A DNA stretch of 64,000 nucleotides from Ophiodon elongatus (taxonomy: Eukaryota > Chordata > Actinopteri > Perciformes > Hexagrammidae), in NCBI GenBank assembly GCA_016806645.1, contig JACSYO010001682.1, positions 2,388,501 through 2,452,500 of the forward strand, written 5' to 3'. The translations under genes were made by a program, and so were the position numbers. A model generated the notes under the pieces. That model had not been told where the DNA came from and ran no database searches. It saw nothing but the letters and a program-made list of their open reading frames with translations. Shown here one piece after another: positions 1-13,486 of this stretch (the stretch's first letter is position 1; each line of letters starts with the position of its first letter).

Positions 1-1480
1 CGTCATTGTCCAAAATAATTCTGCGATGAGGTGGACGTGCTGTATGTAATAAAGCTAAAGCCGTGACATTATGTGAGATGCACATGACCACAGGTAGAAT
101 ATTACGGTGTTGTACTGTCTTTGAAGGGGAATAACAATAAATTCCACCTTGACCTTGAGAAAACATGACAGTAGTTGGACGTACACAGACACCACGTCAT
201 TAATCTCTTTGCTCATAAAAAAAAAACTTTCTGCTTCTCAAAGTTCTTGACATCAGCACAACTGTCATTAAGCTGTTCTGCATCTGCAGCTGTTCCTCCA
301 GCAGAAACGGCATCAAACAGATGAAACACTCAGCTGATGGCCTGCAGCCAGACACCGGGTCGACTTGGGCCAACTTAGTTATTATTTATGGTTTTATTTC
401 CCATCCAGTTATCTGTCTATCTGATCTGTTGGCTCACTTCCATCTCGTTCTTTTACCGACCGATCAGACCGGATCGACTCACAGTTCAATTACAACAGGA
501 AACGTGAAAGTCTGCAGTTTACCAAAAGTGGTGGATACTCCTTGGTGTAACTTAGGGTATATAAAACCAAACTACTTTACTAGGTTTAGTAAAAGATCGT
601 GGGCGGTTAAAATAATTACGTTTGTTATATAACACCAGTTACGTTTGTTATGTAACTCCAGTTAACGTTCCTGTTGACTTTGGGTTTCATACGGGACACA
701 AACAGCGGTCTCCTGGGTGAAAGTCCTCATTTGTTCCATCCGTACACCACGTCCTCCGCCCTACACGCTTCAATACGACTTTTGTGATCGACTGCCCCAG
801 ATCGTACCCCAGCTGCGCGTGTTCGCGCTTAATCCTTCAATGCAACTTGCCTGATGGGATAGTGATATATTATATAAGGAGCGGCTGTAAAACGGTGGAT
901 TTTTTTTTTTTTAAAGTACCCAATCATTTATTATTATATGGAAGAATAGCCGCTAACCAACCTCCACTAATTCGGTGATAAACACATTTTTCCATAAATT
1001 CTTCACAATAACCCCACCTCCATGATTGTATTCAAGCTTTGATCTTGAAGCAGCAAAATGAGGAAATGCAGGGTTTTCATCAGCAGTAACCAACACGACC
1101 CAGCCAGCTGGTCCCAGCTCAGGACGCCAAGGCCCATGACAAAATGTCAGTCTTGGACGCCCTGGGACTGAAACCGAGCCGTATGTACTGGTTAACAAAT
1201 TGTCAAGTAGAATGGAACAAACTGCCTGAGTTTATTTAAATACAACAAAACTGCCTACTGTAAACTGGAGGACCGACACAAGAGCTGACAACCATGAACC
1301 TGCAGTATACGGCGGCACAGCAGGCAGCTGACAACATTCATCAGGTCTGAGTAATGTATCGCAAAGAGGGATGAATGTAGTCATCAACGTCCTCGTGAGC
1401 TTACCCTTCTGGTGCCTTACTGCTGGTTCCATTTATTGGACATGAGTTAGTTTTGGAGAGATTTCACAACTGACTCTTTC

Positions 1481-1483
1481 TGT

Positions 1484-1552
<69 letters not shown>

Positions 1553-1561
1553 TGTGTGTGT
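1481..1561. repeat. (TG)n microsatellite
   Basis: About 40 TG units with single interruptions at 1490 and 1551. Confidence 0.97.
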
Positions 1562-1658
1562 CCATCCATATGAGAGGGACGCAGGATGGGATGGGTGTGA
1601 ACAGAGGATTAAATGAGAGGAGAGAGTTTATCAGTTATCCCTCCATCCATGCCCCCCC

Positions 1659-1673
1659 TCCTCTCTCTCGCTC

Positions 1674-1704
<31 letters not shown>
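1659..1704. repeat. (CT)n microsatellite
   Basis: CT tract with CG interruptions; complementary to the GA tract 50 bp away. Confidence 0.95.
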
Positions 1705-1750
1705 GACTCGAGAAGAAAATGCGCTGATCTGATTTGTGAATGTGTGTGCA

Positions 1751-1753
<3 letters not shown>

Positions 1754-1807
<54 letters not shown>
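1754..1807. repeat. (GA)n microsatellite
   Basis: About 26 GA units; the mate of the CT tract at 1659-1704. Confidence 0.95.
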
Positions 1808-1810
<3 letters not shown>

Positions 1811-2302
1811 GCATTTGAATTATAGACAACACAACCCCGCGCAGGACAAGCCGATGTAGTAAAAGCTTAAATGCCTCACAAAGGCAGCGTGATTGACTGC
1901 TGAAACGTGGCTTTTCAGAGCTGCACTGAGGTCGTCGATAGACTGCAAAAGGCACAGGACTGGTAGCTGTTAGAGGAATAACTAAGTTATTTATTTTTTT
2001 GGTACCAAATGTAGTGGTTTGCTCTGTGCTAGTGACATAGATGCATGGGTATTAGCCCGGGCAGTTAGTCTTGTGGTCGGTAATCTCCCAGCAGACCCAC
2101 GGCCTGGTCAGACAAATATAAACAGCAGCACATGGCGCTTGATAAACATATTTATAACTCTAAGAAATCAGCAAGTGACACGTTTGCAGCTGTAATTTAA
2201 TTTATTACCTGTGTACTTGCAAATTAACTGTCTTAATCTTTTTTTTTTGTCGTTTACACTTACAGGAGGGATTTAAACACGGAGATACAGAGGACTGTGG
2301 CT

Positions 2303-2303
<1 letters not shown>

Positions 2304-2382
<79 letters not shown>
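2304..2382. repeat. (CA)n microsatellite
   Basis: About 39 uninterrupted CA units, the longest pure CA array in the window. Confidence 0.97.
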
Positions 2383-2385
<3 letters not shown>

Positions 2386-3672
2386 GTTGGTACTAGCTCA
2401 CGGTAGCACATATCTCATTTTGTTTTACAGTGGAAAAGATGATCGAATTTTGCTATAAAAATATGAAGCCCATTTATTTTGGTCTTTCTTTTTGCATTAA
2501 TTGTTAAATAGATGCTGAGTATGACTGGGGGTGTGATCTGAAAGGGTGAAAAGGCATTTTTCCATTTCATCTTTTTTTTTTTCATGGTAAAAAGTCAACG
2601 CAGGAGTGGAGAGCCACGAGAACGCTCACAAAGAAAGCGAGGAAGTCGATTTCTACGCCCGAGCTATTCCGTCTCCGTCATCAGTTGCACTTGAAATGCG
2701 CACTCAATGCGGAGAAGACGGGAGGGTAGAAGATGAGAGAATCTGCACCACTTTTGCCTGATTCATAGCATCAACCCTGCTGCCCTCCATCGACCATCAC
2801 ATCAAAGAGCTCATCCTCCACGTGCACTGAACACAGTTCTGGGACGTCCTGTGCAGGTACTACCACGCCCTCGTGTTTTTCTTGATTAGGCCAAAGCCAG
2901 CTGAACAACTCAGATGGATTTTCCTTCGGAATTCCGAGACGCTAAGAAGCAGACGGCGGGGGTCTTTGCTGGTCTCATGTGCAATCGCGCGGCCTTGCCA
3001 AGACGCCATGTACCGCTGCGTATTCAGTCCAGAGATCAACAGCGGAAAATAATCCCCAGGATTTAGGGCTCTCCTGCCCAGATTCTCACCATGTTTGGGA
3101 ATCTAGTAAATTAAATATAGCAAAATTGTATTGTGTTGTGTAACATTAGCTCTCTCTGAGGTAGAAAATGAGTTACAAAACATGTTACAGGGAAAGGTAG
3201 CATCCAGTTCAGTACTGCAGGTTTAGGCCTCAGTAAAAGCTTCTTTGAGCCCGCTTTCTTTGAGAACATGCTATTTTTACATTTTCCCCGCCATCACACA
3301 TCACTGTATAATCCATTCACTTATCGTTGCTGGAAAGAGATTTCTGTACCTTTTTATTCTAGGCTATAATCACTCCATCTTCTGACAAATACCTGCTTTG
3401 CTGCTCTCTGACTGATATAGCACAGCAGTCACTCTCCTTAAAGCAAAAACCATGAATGCTTTTACATCTGGCAGCTGGAAGCCGACCATTCAACACATTA
3501 TGGTGCGGGCTTTATATAATGACAACAACAGTGCAGTTTTTTTGTTGTTTTTTTAAATTTGAAGTGAGCACTGTGTTCGATTTGGGGCCCTGATTGAGCC
3601 AGACGGCCGCAACATGAATTTGGTCTGCATCCAATGATAATGACTCAAGAGCCAAGCAAATGCTAATCTATC

Positions 3673-4469
3673 CAGTGGTGTAATGTAACTAAGTACATTT
3701 ACTCAAGTACTGTACTTAAGTGCAAATTCAAGGCACTTTCCCTTTACCTGAGTGTTTCCATTTCTACTTTCTACTTCTATTCCACTACATCTCAGAGACA
3801 AATATGTTGTACTCCACTTGTAGCGTAGGGTTTACTTCCAAATATTAAAAGTAGGAGTTGGGCGCCAGACTGGAGAACAATCGCACTTCTGCCCTGTCAC
3901 TTTCAGAAAATGTTACTTTGGTTGGAGAGATAGCCCAGTTAACCCGCTACAAAATGCACATAGTAAGCAAAACCCAAACAATTAATACATTTTTTATCAA
4001 TCAGGTCTGTTGTAATTTACCTAAATATAAGTAATCAAATCAGAAGTGTATGATTCATACTCAAATACAGTCTTACACAAAAAATGTCCATTAAATCAAA
4101 GAGAAAAACAATTTCAGACTCCAGATATGAAAATCAAATGTCCCTTACGTAACTAAATGTATCCGACAGCTATAATTACATTTCAGATTGCACATTTGAA
4201 TCCACTTCCTGTCCAGTGACAACCACGTGCATCCAGATAGAAACGTTTGTGATGAACTGAGGAATGAAGTGTTCCTTTGTGTGTTGGGAAAATCCACAAA
4301 TCCTTGTTGAGCCCTGTGAATACTACTTTTTAGTAGTAAAAGTCATTTGAGTAAATGTTACTGATAGTACTGACATACAGAACGTTTAACTTAAGTACGG
4401 TAGTATTTCCACCGTGTGGTGTCAGTCCTTTCACTTAAGTAAATGATCTAAATCATTCTTCAACCACAG
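3673..4469. mobile_element. Degenerate fish MITE (CAGTGGTG... ends), copy 1
   Basis: The left end CAGTGGTGTAATGTAACTAA runs into ACTTTACTCAAGTACTT-like sequence, and the right end reads CACTTAAGTAAATGATC... to CAACCACAG. These are the familiar ends of a very common non-autonomous element in teleosts. The two ends form imperfect inverted repeats. I see no clear target-site duplication and no coding capacity. The name of the family cannot be given without a repeat library. Confidence 0.7.
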
Positions 4470-5319
4470 GCCACCAGACCAAACAGAAGAGTGTTTGAGA
4501 GTTGGTTTTAAATCAGCTGCAGGGATTGAGATGTTGCGTGTGTCCAGTGAGAAGCGTGACGAGCAGTGAGCAGCACAGAGAGAAAGCAATAAGCTCCACC
4601 TACTCCTTCCACATGAAGCGTGTTGGCCTTTGCCGATAAGGCGATGAATCCCAAATAGACTATCCCTCTCCGCAGTGAAGAATTGTTAACAATAAGCTGT
4701 GACAAGTTGACAACCTAAGTGGTAAATTGACGACATGCGGTTGTGTAAATGTACGCTTGCCGTTGTCCTGTCATGGTTTCAAACACGTAGTCGCGATGAA
4801 ACTCCCACCACCTCACAACGAGGCGTGGCTGCAGTTTGCACAATAAAAGAGGATGAAGTGTATAGATAGAAAAGTCAACGATCCGACAGAACACTGTCCT
4901 TCTCGACCTCTGGTCCTTAAACAGCCACATGAGAACAAGAAACTTTAAAACTCCCACATTCTTTTGATTTCCACTTGCTGTGTGGATCTGCAGATGAGAA
5001 ACACTGTGAGAAATCTGCATCTCCCCGCCTTCCTGCATTTTGAGGAGACAAATCCCCACTTTCATGTCATACTCATTGCCTGACATAAAAGCGTCTCTTC
5101 GTTTTCAAAGTGATCCGACCTGCTTTGTGTTCTGCCAAGTCATCAACTGGATGCCCTATAGGTCCAAACTCCTGGCTCTGTAGTGCAGCAGTAGCATTTA
5201 AAATAGGAAGGGGTCGAGGTAATATTTGAATTTCGCCTGAATTTTGAAGGCATGCTAGAAATCTTGGAAAGTGGAAGTCAGCAAGCTTCATACAGCATGG
5301 TTGTGTTACTTAATTAACG

Positions 5320-5779
5320 CAGGGCTCAAAACTAACTTTTAAAAGTGGCCGGCAACCAGGCATCATTTTGTGGTTGCCGAAACTTGATATACGGTTGCCA
5401 TTTTTAGTCAGCTTAAAGGAACTACTGTAAGTTACTTCGCAGGCGTTTGTCAGCTTCGTAATGAAAACGTGCTTGTTATATGTCGACTTAACAAAGAAGA
5501 AGAGACAACAGTTCTTTTGTTCCGTTTTCTGGTTCAGGTTCATCTGGATCCTTTGTCAGTTCAGTCGAAACGTTCAGTCAAACAACCTCATTTCCTTCAC
5601 CATTGTCTCGATAACAGATGCGTGTGACGCACCTACGCATTGGCTGGTTCCCGTTCTGACTGTATAGCAATATTTAGGTACCACTAATGCAACAAATGAT
5701 AAACATTTACTTATTTTGAGCTGCACTTTTTTTTTTTACAAATTTCCTCCAAATGGCAACCGTTACCGTTGAGCCCCTG
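5320..5779. mobile_element. hAT-like MITE, about 460 bp
   Basis: The ends are CAGGGCTCAA (left) and TTGAGCCCCTG (right), inverted repeats differing by one base insertion. CAGGG-type ends are common in hAT-like non-autonomous elements. No open frame of note and no clear 8-bp target duplication. Both internal flanks mention GGTTGCC/GGCAACC-type sequence, which adds weak subterminal symmetry. Confidence 0.55.
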
Positions 5780-7037
5780 TAAAGGGAGGAGGGAGCGTTG
5801 CATTCATCATGTGCAAAGGCCCGTTCCAAGGATTGTTCCTGACACCAAAACATAAACAGGGAAAATGAGCTGAATCTGGCATCTCAATTAGAGGAAGTGG
5901 CACCGTGTGCGCTTCAGTGGTGTAATAGGGTTGTGATCGTTTTGATTTTACATAATAATCTCATCTAGTGCAGCTGTGAGCGTAGGAGAAAAAGTAGTAG
6001 AGCCGAACTGCAAATTGAAAGAAAAGGGACAATGGCGTTATTATCTTGATTGAAAGTGTGCCAGGCCTATAAATACGCAGCAACACGTCTTTTTTTCTCT
6101 GCGCGGTACTTGTTTTACATGGGGACACCGAGCTGATTTATTTATTTATCTAAGCCAAGCTTCTGCAGGTAACGGACAAATGTGGGGGAAACACTGTGAG
6201 GCTATTTCAAAGCACAGATTTATCGTAGGCTTTGCTGGTTCATCGCCGTGTTTAACATGAAGCCATTTTCATACGATTAAGCCGATTCTCGCTGGAAATC
6301 ATCCCATAAGTTTTAGCCAAAAATGCGCGACAGTCGATCGGGACAAATTGCCGTAACGGTCAAACAGCTGCATGCCGGCTGACAGTGACGCTGCAGGTCC
6401 TCGTAGATCACAATGACATTGCGTCAGTGTGGTCGCAGCCTCGGGCTAATGGCTGCACGCCGAGCGGAGTCAACGGTGATACTGTGTTTACTGAACACGC
6501 GTCGTGAGGAAATCGAAGGCCACGTCAGCCTTTTGGAAGATAAAAAAAGAAAAAAAACGTTTACAGAGACCCAGTGTGGAGCTGAGCGACGTTGACAGCC
6601 GGTCTGCGGTTTGGCAGGAGGCCTAGTTTTGTAGGCGCCAAGTTTTACAGCTGAAATATTGATTCGAAGCAGGTAGGTAAGTGCGAGTGTCGCGGTTCGA
6701 TTGCCGCTGAGGCGTACACCTTTTGTCCCATACTGGAATACCTCGACAACTATCTGATGTATCGCCATGAGACGTGGATGCTCCCCAGAGGATGAAACCT
6801 AATGACTCCAGCGGCCCTCTGGCTTTTTCCTCCTGCGCCAAAAAATAAATAAATAGAAATCCACGTTCGTCACACGCTGACAGTTTGTTTCACACTCAAG
6901 GGTGCACGAGATATTTCAGTGACTCTTCGGGTGCTCGACCCCCAGCATGAGAGCCAAAACTCTTACAACCCCCCAATCTGAAGCATTAGAATTTAAAGCC
7001 TTTAAAGGGCTCTTTCTCAAATTGAGGACCACCTCTC

Positions 7038-7038
<1 letters not shown>

Positions 7039-7086
<48 letters not shown>

Positions 7087-7088
7087 GC
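7039..7088. repeat. (AC)17(GC)8 compound tract, Z-DNA-prone
   Basis: Alternating purine-pyrimidine throughout, changing from AC to GC with no break. Confidence 0.95.
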
Positions 7089-7466
7089 ATTATAGCGCCT
7101 CCTTACCCTGAAGTGTTTCAGATAACGCCAACTGAGAATAACTCAAAAGTAATTTCTTCTCTGCCTGCTCTCCCTCCCTCCCCACTCCCACCCTCATCCC
7201 TTCCCACCATTCCTCCTGTCTCAGCAGATATCAGAAGAGCAGGGAGAAGACAGCTTTCTTGCTTTTTGAAGAGGAAAAAGTGACGCTCTAGGGAGGTCCA
7301 CGTTGCAGCCGACAGGGTAGCAACGGGATGGAAGAGGAGGAGGAGGAGGAGGAGGAGGGGGAAAAAGGGAGGAGGCCTGTGGAGAGTTGTGCTGACATAT
7401 CTCACTTTCTTTCTAGCCCAGTTTTTCCTACGTCTCCTTATCTGATTCCCCTCACGCAGGCCTACA

Positions 7467-7475
7467 CCCCCCCCC

Positions 7476-7514
<39 letters not shown>
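7467..7514. repeat. C11 run then (CA)18
   Basis: Homopolymer C followed by a T and then CA units. Confidence 0.93.
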
Positions 7515-7517
<3 letters not shown>

Positions 7518-8057
7518 AGCCTGTAATCTCATTGGTCTGCGAGTCGGCCTTTTATGTTTCCCCCACGGTCCTCCCAGCATGCTGCAGTCGGCCGTGTGCT
7601 GCTTCAGTGAGGATAGGAAGAATTAGAAACGGTCTCCATCAATGTGTTCATTTTTGCTCTATTTCGGTTGAAGGTGAAATTCGTTCACATGAATTCGGCC
7701 TCACTGCGACTGCTAACATGATCAGGGGTTAATAACGCTACTAGAAGAAAAGAAAAAAAATACTAATACTGATCCTGTCTTAAAGCTGCATTCATTGTGT
7801 TTTGAGGGTGACACATCATTTTACAAACTCCAGTAGACAGAGAGCAACATGAACACTTATTTGGTACCGTGTGTCTGGGCACCTGATGAATGTAAGTCCC
7901 AACATCTACTCTTGTTCAACACCAACTGTAACACGGCTTATTAGCTACCGAGTGCTCCACTAACTTCACCACTATAGTCTCTAACTTTATCACGGCTTTT
8001 TTTTTTTTTTTCTGGAACAGCCGCCGGCTGCGTACAAAAACAATTCTTCAGTTTCGG

Positions 8058-8230
8058 TTTGTGTTTGTTTGTCGGGTGCTCAACAGGATTATGGAGGAAC
8101 TGCTGGACCGATGTTTTTCATGAAACGATGTGGAAGGGTCAAACAGGGACCCAAGAAAAAGCCCATCAAATTTAGTGGCGTATCTTAATCACGGGGCGGA
8201 TACACAAACTGTTCTTCACTTCATTAACAT
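8058..8230. repeat. Degenerate interspersed repeat common in fish
   Basis: TTGTTTGTCGGGTGCTCAAC, followed by an 'aggaactgctggaccgat' motif, an aacgatgtggaagggtcaaa segment and 'atcacggggcggatac', resembles a widespread vertebrate repeat whose consensus I recall with the same order of motifs. Family name not assigned. Confidence 0.5.
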
Positions 8231-9448
8231 GGCAAAAGGCTTTTGGCTTTAACTGAGGTTTGCGCTCTCCGAGTGCCCTTAGTAGTCGTCTGTGGATTCG
8301 TCACTACAAGCGACACATGTGATATTGCATACCAGACACGGAGACGAGCATTTGAAAAGAGTTATGTAAAAATTCATGTGTATTTGGAAAGCTGTAAGAG
8401 GCTTTTCGCAGCTTGCCCCGATACACGTTGTTTTGCGCGAGTCTTGGTCTCCTAGAATCTTTACAATGGAAGTAGCGAATGGAAAGTAAGCACGACTCAT
8501 AGCCCTGTAATGGCCATATTAATAGGAAATACACCAGGTTGAAATAAACCAGAGTTATCCTTTAACGTAGAAGTATTGAAGAATGCAGTTTTAAATGTGT
8601 AATCAGCTTAACTGCATCAAAAGCAGAGCTTAGACCAAATCAAATTCTAAACAAAGCGCAATTATCACTCGCAGACTGTACGTTGCCAAACCCAATATGA
8701 AGAAAGAAAGAGTTGGAAGAACCACAAATTCTGTCCCGTTTCTGCCATTTACTTTCAGTCCGGCTCCGACAGGAGTTAATGGAGATCAAAACAGGACACG
8801 GGAGAGTGAATACTGGACAGACACATGACTCAAAGTGAATGCTAATGTTGCGTCGTGTCTGCTGAATGTGTAACTAGGCAGCTGTTTGCTACCACCTCGA
8901 CATTGAGAACTTTATGTGGCAATGCAATGTCAAGGATGTGCATTCTCCAGGTTGTTTTGCCCTCCGTAGTGCACCATGCAGATCAATTATTGCGGATTTT
9001 GAAGAAAAGACACAGGCCGGACTGACAGGCCATCAGCTCCAAATATCAACATCCTCGACATCTGACTAACCCAGCTCGCTTTGCACGAGCAGTCTGCTCC
9101 TTGAATCTCACGGAAGTCTAATTAGAAAGAAAAACAAAATCGAAAATATTGCTCGAAGCAAGTGTTTTCTCTTTGTATTCCTATTCTGTTGCAGTCAAAG
9201 ATGTCAGCCAAAGATCGCTCGGACCAAACAGCTCAGTGCTGCGCATAAAATCCCAGTTTAATAAGCTACCCGGAAAAGAAAGTGATGCTCTGCTGCAGCC
9301 TTCATTTATTTATCCATAAAGGGAGAATGTGTGTGTGTGTGGTTTTCTTCCACTAATTGCAGAACTGTGGCCCCATGCGTTCAGTGCACCGACAGCAGCT
9401 GAGAACGTTTGACTCGGAAGACAACGGCAACACACACACTCCATTCGT

Positions 9449-9452
<4 letters not shown>

Positions 9453-9490
<38 letters not shown>

Positions 9491-9504
9491 GTGTGTGTGT
9501 GTGT
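9453..9504. repeat. (GT)n microsatellite
   Basis: About 26 GT units with one GC interruption. Confidence 0.96.
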
Positions 9505-9651
9505 TAGCTGTAGCAACAGTTACAGCTAATGATGTTTCCTCTGCTGTCTGCCTTTGAAGCAGACGGCGCAAGTCGGACGATGGGAAAGCAGCCCGGATAT
9601 AAACTGAAAGTCCTGATTTTGTACATTATACATTTTCTAGTGGAGTTGTTG

Positions 9652-9890
9652 GGGCAGCAACTAATGATTATTTCCATGATGGATTAATCTGTCGATATAT
9701 TTTTTGGCAATTAATCAATTTATTTATGCTCTACTTAAAGTCGGAAAACATTGGAAAGTGACCATCCTATCTCCTACATTTTTAATGACGCAAAATATTA
9801 AAAGAAAATATTTATGCAGAAGTACAAACCAAATATTTGTAATTACTGAAACAATAAATCAATTGTCAAGTGTGATCAATTGAGATTTAT
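9652..9890. mobile_element. hAT-type MITE fragment (GCAACTAATGATTA end)
   Basis: Starts with GGCAGCAACTAATGATTATT followed by 'gattaatctgtcgatatatt', the recognisable end of a frequent teleost MITE whose consensus starts with GCTGCAACTAACGATTATTT. Central parts are diverged and the far end is unclear. Confidence 0.6.
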
Positions 9891-10499
9891 ACACAATTAT
9901 GTAGAGAAAAGCTTGGCCCTGTAGTTTTTTTTGCAAACATTACTCAAACGAGAGTAAACTGTGCTTTTAATGGGGACTATTTTTAGCTGCGGATTAATCA
10001 CATTTGGTGCCTTTGTTGAGTATTTTCAGCAGCCAGATGGTATCTCGCTGTTTAAACCACACTGGCCATTTTTATTGTAAGAAAGAAACATGACGGCCAG
10101 TACAATGATGTGGCTAAATAATGTAAGTTTCTTTTTGTCTACATGGGAGAGAAACAATCTCAGACGTCGGCTCCACGGACTGCAGTGGCCAACCAGTGCG
10201 ATGCAAAACACGACATATGTTCCTTTCTCCCAGCATTGCAAAGACAACAGGTGCATAATTAAAGCTGCATGAGAACGAGCACCACAGGGATGCGGTGCAC
10301 ATTTAGTTTTTATTGCAAAGCTCCAAGCTGCACTTTGTGATTCGGCGGGAGAAAAGAAAACCTCCCGCTATGTGATCGCAGCCTTGAGGATGTAATCACC
10401 GCACAAATACTACACAAGCACGGGCACAGGAGACACTCCATCTCGGACCACTGTGGCCGAACAATTCAACTGGCTCCTAATCTCACAGTTTTTCCCTTC

Positions 10500-10541
10500 T
10501 TCTCCTCCTCCTCCTCCTCCTCTTTCTCCTCCTCCTCCTCC
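10500..10541. repeat. (TCC)n pyrimidine tract
   Basis: TCC/CTC repeats with one TTTCT interruption; it gives Glu-rich or Arg-rich false ORFs. Confidence 0.9.
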
Positions 10542-11720
10542 GCCACAGGCTGGCAGATAAAAAAAAATGCCACGGCTCCCGGAGAGAGGCGACAGGTGCC
10601 ACAGCCAAGCCCCGATAAAACTGATGAGAAGGCATTATCTCTCTTCCGCTGAGCAGAGTGCTACCGAGCGTACCGTCCTCTTCCTCTTCCTCTTCCCCCG
10701 TGAGGCCCAAGCGGTCGCTTGGACAGGGACGGTCACAGCATTAAGGGGAACCCGTATGTGGACTAAAGGTGAAAAGGAGCTCACGGAGAACACTGAAGAC
10801 CTAACAAACCTCAGCTCTTTGTCATTGAAAATATTTAAAAAAAAATGAAGAAGTCATTGTAATCTAAAGCAGCTCTCGGTGAGTTTACCCATCAATGGAA
10901 AAGAAATGCTGCAATAGTCACACTAATAAGAAGCCACCTTTGTTGACACTGTGACCCCATTAGCCCCTTCCAAACTCAACGTGTGGCCTTTGGCACATTT
11001 ATTAAGCGCCGACACACAAATGACTCGCATTTGCATTTTGATGCCGTGTTATTATTGTCTCCGTGCTGCATTCTTAGCCAAGTTTCCATTGAAAAGAATC
11101 GCACAGAACATTACCACCCAACGTCGTAATGAATAGATGGGTGCTTAAGCCGCAGAAAACAAACCACCGCTACACCTGGCTGTGAGGATTTAGAAATACA
11201 CACGTGGCGGGCAGACGTCAGTGTTCTGCATGAGAACTGGTAACAGTGTCTCGATTGATTACAGTTTTTTTTATATCTCAGTGGGACTAGCTGTCAGTGT
11301 AGTCGCTGTGAACACTGATTAATTAAATGAAGGACCTAAGCACAATTAAGAGATACAATAACGTCAATAACAAACATCAGGGACAAGTACTGGGAGTGCG
11401 GAGAGACTCCATAATAGTGAACTTGGGGTTGGGCGATACCACGAAATTTGGTTTCAATACACCAGGGCCAGGATCACAGACATCCACGGCTTTTGGAACG
11501 GAGAGAAATGTGTCACGCTTAAGAGCTGAATGCATGTATAGATGTTGACGATGACCAGCCTTCCTGGTGCTACATCTTTTTAAAGCTCGGACTACTGTTG
11601 GATGACCCTACAAAGGCCGAACTGCGTATGCGAGAGGGTCTAGAGTTGAAGCACCGTGCACTGCGGTCACGGACGTCCAATCCCTCACCGCGCTGTCACC
11701 ATGAAGGGCTCAGAAGCAGG

Positions 11721-11723
<3 letters not shown>

Positions 11724-11778
<55 letters not shown>

Positions 11779-11796
11779 TGCGCGCGCGAGTGTGCG
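11724..11796. repeat. (GT)n(GCGT)n(GC)n compound tract, Z-DNA-prone
   Basis: GT units pass into CGTG units and then CGCGCGCG, all alternating purine-pyrimidine. Confidence 0.93.
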
Positions 11797-13055
11797 CTTG
11801 ATGTTTGATGCAAACCGACAGACACAGCTGACCAACTGCCCCAGAGAGCAGATTCTTCTCCGACAGACCCCGCGCAGGAGTGTGTGGATACAGATCATCT
11901 CCTCACCGGTCTGCACGCTTTCTGAATTTTGATTTGCATGTGGGACTCGCGCCGCGGCTGGAAGGAAGAAACAAAAAAAAAAAAAAAGATGCGTGCGGGC
12001 TCATGTTGTCCACCGGGGCGAGATGCAATATTTGCACAACTTTGATTATGAGCAACAGTGGCAGTACCACAAATATGCTCATACGTCTGTTGGCGATGCA
12101 TGCCGTTAAAATACAGGAGTGCACTGTTCTTTGATAGCTTGAGGGCGAGAGCGGCGCATCGCCTCCAGCAAGTACAAGTGCATCCGTGATGTAACGTTAA
12201 CACTGGAGCCACATGGGCAGCCGGCGCAAAGGCTTTTGTTTTTTTAAAACGGGAATACGAGGATGAAAAATTCATGCTTTGCGAAGACATTCAAAATAGT
12301 CTTCCATTTCAGCGCTGGTAGTTAGAGAACACTAGAGGTTTGTTATTATTTGAAACGTTTGTCATTTTTTTTTGGCCTTTTTTTAATGTATTTTTTCCCC
12401 CACTGGAATGGTTTTGGATTGTATCAACAAGCAGAATTATAGCTAGCACAGAAGTGCTACCGCTTGTTAATGATGTACTCTAATGTACTCGTATATCTCA
12501 GTATCTCAGAGTAGCGCCATTACACAACGTTTAACTGTGACTGGCTCCAAGATAATCTAAAGGATTGAATAAGAGTCTACGGAGTGGAAAAGGGTCATTT
12601 GATGATGCAATCAGACCACAGCTTATCCAATCCCATTCCAAGATCCTGTGGCTGTAGGCTGTGCGTATTGTGGTCATCACCTTTTCAATTTCTGATATCC
12701 AGGAGAAAGTTAGCGTAGCGTAAGATGTACTTGCTTCATTTTCTAATACGTCAAATTATCGATTCCCCTTTAATCTTAATATGGTTTTGCAGCACTCAAC
12801 AGGTGTAGAGTTTTTTTTTTAAAAGTATTATTTAGGTTCTTTGAGCCTCTATTAGAGCATGACTGAGGTCAAAGAATGGACTGAATTATGGAATGGCGTC
12901 AGTTAAACAGATGAGCCTGCAGTGTGTGAAACATTTCAAACTATTCTGATGGGGTTTTTTTAAGCTAAATTTGTCTTGGCATCCAATCACCCGGTCACTC
13001 AATCAACACCGAACAGCAGAGACAGCTATGGCCAGGAAGGGATGAGCAGCGGGGG

Positions 13056-13082
13056 AGCAGCAGCAGCAGCAGCAGCAGCAGC
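13056..13082. repeat. (AGC)9 trinucleotide repeat
   Basis: Pure CAG-class repeat; it would encode polyalanine, but no gene is recognised around it. Confidence 0.95.
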
Positions 13083-13472
13083 GTGTTCCAGCTCCGTGTC
13101 AGCTCTGATTGTGTGTTGTGGCAGCTGGAGAGTTGTTGCGGGTGTTTTTCTGTATTTTATTTTTCATAGCATTAGAAGTCAGTTTGTGTCTGTTCCCTTC
13201 AAGCAACCGGTCGTGAAGTGAGGAGACATTCTGAGTGGCCTTGGCACAAAGAGCAGTCTGCAACGTAATGCGTTGTCCTAAAACTACTGTAGCTAAAGTT
13301 TCCACAGGTGCCTGTTGAGGACTGAAGTATATTTAGACGCGAGTGGGTAGACTCTTAATTACACACTGCATCGACAGGTGAGCAGAGGGGGGTTTAAACA
13401 CTAAAAACTCTCTTTCACTCTCGCATTCTATGCACAAACATACGGGTCTGATTGGCAAGGCTCATTGCAGAG

Positions 13473-13486
13473 GTTGCCATGGTAAC
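13473..13486. promoter_or_regulatory. Perfect palindromic RFX X-box
   Basis: GTTGCCATGGTAAC matches the RFX consensus GTNRCC-AT-RGYAAC at every position and reads the same on both strands. It lies in the presumed intron 1, about 22 kb downstream of the fam184a-like ATG. Confidence 0.6.

Noticed and set aside
6685..6710. tRNA B-box-like GGTTCGATTGC
   Set aside because: No matching A box or cloverleaf upstream.
11895..12290. 131-codon minus-strand ORF
   Set aside because: Contains a poly-A-derived Phe run and no recognisable domain.
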